Below, in pieces: positions 60,721 through 64,000 of a stretch of 64,000 nt of DNA. Below the pieces are notes generated by a model. The model did no database searches and had not been told where the DNA came from. It saw only the letters and a program-made list of their open reading frames with translations. The DNA comes from Pseudophaeomoniella oleicola (taxonomy: Eukaryota > Ascomycota > Eurotiomycetes > Phaeomoniellales > Phaeomoniellaceae): NCBI GenBank assembly GCA_003868215.1, contig QWDQ01000086.1, positions 1 to 64,000 of the forward strand, written 5' to 3'. Numbering within the stretch: the stretch's first letter is position 1; the number at the start of each line of letters is the position of its first letter. The position numbers were made by a program, and so were the translations under genes.

Positions 60721-61437
60721 ATGGATATTGACAGTTCAATCCAAGTTCGCCTTCCCTCTGCCCTCATGACCATTAAACCTCATCCTTCATCAATTACACT
60801 ACCTACAATCTCCGAACTCCTCGGAACATGGCACTTGGTCCGCTCCAGCAGCACATACTGGCAGTCTCACCGCAACGTCTCCGTCCTACGCAGTGTTCAG
60901 AGCAACAACTCTTCGAAACCGACAACGACCGAAGCTTCTCTTGTTCTTGAAGACGACGTGAGCTATCAGTCTTCTACCGCTTCTTCGTCAGACATCAAGC
61001 ATACACGAGGGACTTCCAGACCCGACTTCTCTTCTCCGTTGTCCTCACCTCCCTCTTCCGAAGATCCGCTTGGTACAGCTCGTGCAGCAGCATTCAACTG
61101 GCGTGGAACGGGGCTCTTTCGACTCTTCCATACGAAATGGGAAATACTCGGCTACGGCTCTGTCACCCTCGAGCCTCAGATGCAGCAACAAAAAGGAGCA
61201 AAGACGGCGGAGGAAGAAGAAGATGATAGCGGGCCTCAGGAAGTCAGATATCTGATAACAACGACTCCGAAATCCATAGTTGCACCTATGATTTTGACGA
61301 TTGAGTGTGATCGGAGGGAGGGGTTGCCTGAAGATGCAGTCAAGGCGATTGAGAAGGCGTTGATGGAGTTGGAGAGCAAGGAAATGACAGAGGTGGTACG
61401 AGGATTGAGGGATCTAGGGAGGGATGGTGTTTCATGA
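60721..61437 (+). CDS. Fungal lipocalin-like (calycin-type) protein
   Basis: Single-exon protein of 238 residues, no signal peptide. The N-terminal TISELLGTWHLVRSS carries the G-x-W motif of lipocalin-like barrels (Gly35, Trp37), followed by WQSHRNV. A long Ser/Thr-rich, probably disordered insertion (about 60-115) splits the barrel. Strands resume with FNWRGTGLFRLFHTKWEILG, and the second half has the alternating pattern of a small beta barrel, then a short C-terminal helix. The acidic Gln-rich loop (QQQKGAK, EEEEDD) is another insertion. Ligand and role are unknown. Proteins of this form are widespread in ascomycetes, so it is probably conserved and not accessory. Confidence 0.6.
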   Translation: MDIDSSIQVRLPSALMTIKPHPSSITLPTISELLGTWHLVRSSSTYWQSHRNVSVLRSVQSNNSSKPTTTEASLVLEDDVSYQSSTASSSDIKHTRGTSRPDFSSPLSSPPSSEDPLGTARAAAFNWRGTGLFRLFHTKWEILGYGSVTLEPQMQQQKGAKTAEEEEDDSGPQEVRYLITTTPKSIVAPMILTIECDRREGLPEDAVKAIEKALMELESKEMTEVVRGLRDLGRDGVS

Positions 61438-61574
61438 TTATTCTCTCTTTTTCCTCTTGCCATTTCTCTCTACTGTGTCGGTCACTTGCGGAGCTCTTAT
61501 CGGTATCCAGGATAGGTATTTTCTAAAACCTGAACAAGTCTAGCCATATCGTAACAGTGATACCCAGCGTATCA

Positions 61575-63573
61575 TCATATCTGCTTTATGACATACTGCA
61601 TATACTTATCGGCAAGCCGTGCACGAAGACTCCTTCCCCAGACTATCATGGGCAGACAGGACGAAAAGATGACCAGTGTCAAAACCCCCATAACGATGAA
61701 CATGTTGTATGCCCCAGAGGCGGCCTCCCAAGCAGGAACGGCGAAGATGAATGCGGTGGCTAAAGCATTGCGAATGAAAACACTTGCAACAAGCGCATCA
61801 CCCAGAATCTGTACGTCCGTTAGCCCAGCAATGATATTGGTATCTGAATCGTACCTCTTGATAAGAATCCTGCATGTAGGTCACTGCCATGTCAGAGCAT
61901 CCTCCGATTGCAAAACCCATGAGACCAGCTCCGACAGCATTGATGATCCAATGCATACCCTGTCTGGCCGTCAGCGAGCCGTCATAGCTTGGAAGAGATC
62001 ATACTGCCTACCTTTGCGATAGTCAATCCATACAACCACATTCCCGCTGCGCCGGTCACGCCAGGAATAAGGAAGAGCCACAGTCTTGTTTCTGGTTCGT
62101 ATATGCCATTTCTCCACCGAGCCACTTTCACAATCGTATAATCGACAATGGGTCCACCAAATATCGAGCCAAGTATGGCGCCAATAGCAGGAGGTAAACT
62201 CATATTACCGACGCCAATAGATGAAAAGTTGTATGGGGGGTAAGGGAGAAAGACAGCTTGCGTTGTGGCGCAGATCACAAGTAAGGTCATAGTCCAACCA
62301 TACTGTAAAGAAGCAAATGCAACGGCTGGGAATGTTGTAACAATAAGGAACGGCCGAGTGATGTGTCGTACCATATGCTCCCTAAACGACATTGTGTTCG
62401 GACTCGTAGTAATAAATGCGTGACGTTGCCAGTATGTTTTGGGAGGAATTGACATATCAATCCTGTCCTCACGTCTGGTTTCGCGCGTGTATATGGGAGT
62501 CGGCTCTGTGTTGCTTTCCGGCTCTGCTGCAGGTAGTTCCTTGGTCATATCTGCTGCGCTCAGTTCTGGCTTGATGTGTAGCTCTTTATCCTCCTTTACA
62601 TTGTTGATCTCTTGCGTCTTAAGTGGGAGGTTGAACACTTGACCATCTAATTCAGGCCAGGTAAACTTTGACTCCTCGAGAAAGAAGATGAGGAGCAGTG
62701 TGGTCACACCCAGGAATATCGTGCACCACCAGTACACCCACCGCCATCCTTGACCGTTTCCGATGTAACCACCAGCCACGGGTGATAGATAATTCTGGTT
62801 CGGAGTTAGCAACTAGCAAAGAGAAATCAAAGGCTGAGCTGACTCCTATGATAAGATTGACAACGTAGATTCCAGTTACTGTTCCCCTATGAACAGTGAT
62901 ATAAGCTGATGTCCACTAATTATTGAGAAATCACCTACCTCTGGTGGACGAAGAACAGGTCGGAAATCTGGAAAGGTAAGGCTGATATATATTGTAAGAG
63001 GGGTTGCCCACTTACCGTGATCTGAAACAAGGCTTCATTGACACACCCAGCGAGGCCGTATAGGATGCTCACACCAAAGTACTCGCGCATTGTCTGCATC
63101 TTCGCAAGCCAGATGGCGCTGGCTAACATCATCATCGATGTGACAATATACACCGGTCGTCGGCCATATCTCAATGCCAGCGGAACGAACAGGACACATC
63201 CAATGGCCATCGCGGCTTGACAAGCGGCATATCCATAGTTCAAATTGTCGTATGAGATCCCCAGCTCAGTATTCAAGTTGGCCCAAATTGGGGTTCCACA
63301 ACAGAGACTGAAGCGGTGAGCCTCGTGATAGTAAGACGGGTGTCCATCTACTTACGTTCCAAAGACGAATATTGTATACAGAGACAGAAGCCCGAGGTGT
63401 AGACTTTTGCGCGCAGTACTCCAGTTCTTGCATTGTCAGAAGTGCATTAGGTCAACAACGGAGAGACTCACCAAAGGTTGATTAGGGTCACTGCTAGGCG
63501 TAGGACATAGCACAACAATGCCGCTGCTTCCAAGCTCTAACCGTTGAGTACCAGGGATCAGGTCGTCTTCCAT
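61575..63573 (-). CDS. MFS transporter, DHA1/HOL1-like group
   Basis: Multi-exon membrane transporter read from ATG 63573 to the stop at 61575. Visible blocks, in order: an acidic head (MEDDLIPGTQRLELG) and NWSTARKSLHLGLLSLYTIFVF. The exon near 63276-63017 has LRYGRRPVYI and a Leu/Ala-rich span, followed by QISDLFFVHQRGTV. Next come YIGNGQGWRWVYW, a charged central loop (residues about 230-300), WQRHAFITT and several spans to 61982. The end, IVWGRSLRARLADKYMQYV, is normal for the group. About six exons; short introns with gtgagt and gtaagt donors separate them, and the last two borders are less certain. The fold has 12 spans and should export or import a small molecule; the substrate is unknown. 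Confidence 0.85.
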
Positions 63574-63646
63574 CGTGCTTCCTTTTGAACTCACTGGTTG
63601 AAAGAGAGTCAGTTTATTGTCAGAAAGATCGATTCCAATAATCCAT

Positions 63647-63940
63647 TCAAGTCGTGAAGGGCAATGAGAGATCCCGTACAAATAAAGGCTGGCTAGTCAG
63701 ATCGCGACCCTGATGAGCGGACTTGGCCGTCAGGTATTTGACGATGTTGGCGTGGAGCCGTTGGCGATCTGGAGCCACAACATCGCCATGTCTCCATAAT
63801 GATAGCGCAAAGAGCGGAAGCTTATCGAGTTTGAGTTTGATAGGAGCGCTGAGATCCGCACGTCTCTTGATAATGACATATGTTCTTCTCTGAAACCCAT
63901 CTTTTTTGAGATCTTTGCGTAGTTCGTATTGTAGTTCAGG
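63647..63940 (-). CDS. Partial unidentified gene at the right edge
   Basis: A minus-strand frame of about 98 codons ending at a stop at 63647. Its start is not seen: the frame is stopped at about 63940, probably at an intron border. It reads ELRKDLKKDGFQRRTYVIIK, then Leu/Pro/Trp-rich (KLPLFALSLWRHGDV), and ends in LSLPFTT. It is protein-like and could be the 3' exon of a gene extending beyond 64000. An overlapping frame from ATG 63957 is weaker. Not recognised. Confidence 0.35.
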   Translation of the reverse strand, partial: PELQYELRKDLKKDGFQRRTYVIIKRRADLSAPIKLKLDKLPLFALSLWRHGDVVAPDRQRLHANIVKYLTAKSAHQGRDLTSQPLFVRDLSLPFTT

Positions 63941-64000
63941 TCATTGCGATCACTCATAATAGAAGATCCGCGAACTCGAGATCAGTAAGTAGTAAATAGG

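Overview
The window is nuclear DNA of a filamentous ascomycete (Pezizomycotina). Genes carry short introns (about 49-107 bp) with GTRNGT-like donors and CTRAC/CTGAC-like branch sites. The gene families are typical of that group: a Dfg5/Dcw1-type GH76 mannanase, Dal5-type MFS permeases, a DUF6606/DUF3638/DUF3645 giant protein, and a PNP-NB-ARC-TPR NLR-like receptor. I cannot name the species. No rRNA, tRNA, CRISPR array, telomere repeat or intact transposon was seen.

Left part (1-28.7 kb). The first 2.8 kb hold minus-strand coding blocks that I cannot thread into one gene. A well-conserved housekeeping-like stretch follows: an ABC-F ATPase of the translation type (3364-6036), a Dal5-like permease (minus) head-to-head with an old-yellow-enzyme reductase (plus), a 3114-residue DUF3638-type protein with one GC-AG intron (11764-21212), an unidentified six-exon gene (22530-23889), a GPI-anchored GH76 enzyme (25386-27164) and a SAM methyltransferase (27794-28702).

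Middle part (29-48.3 kb). This block is dominated by genes I do not recognise: coiled-coil proteins, small basic or proline-rich proteins, membrane proteins with long helical tails, a tail-anchored protein with an AT-hook-like core, a divergent Hsp70-like protein, and a bZIP-like factor that lacks the invariant asparagine. One coiled-coil protein ends in a compact Cys/Cys/Cys/His motif that only splicing brings into frame. A 17-bp minisatellite lies in the same block. It looks like a fast-evolving accessory region.

Right part (48.3-64 kb). About 4.8 kb with only fragmentary coding blocks and one small spliced gene leads to the most interesting neighbourhood. There an alpha/beta-hydrolase (54096-54935, minus) lies head-to-head with a complete NLR-like protein (PNP, NB-ARC and four nearly identical 42-residue TPR units; 55911-58888). 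A stand-alone His-Me finger nuclease of the I-PpoI type follows (59590-60288), with its zinc ligands and catalytic His/Asn conserved at nearly the same spacing. A receptor, a candidate lipid/acyl hydrolase and a DNA nuclease side by side would fit a fungal self/non-self or defence locus; that functional link is inference. A lipocalin-like protein, a second MFS transporter and part of an unidentified gene close the window.
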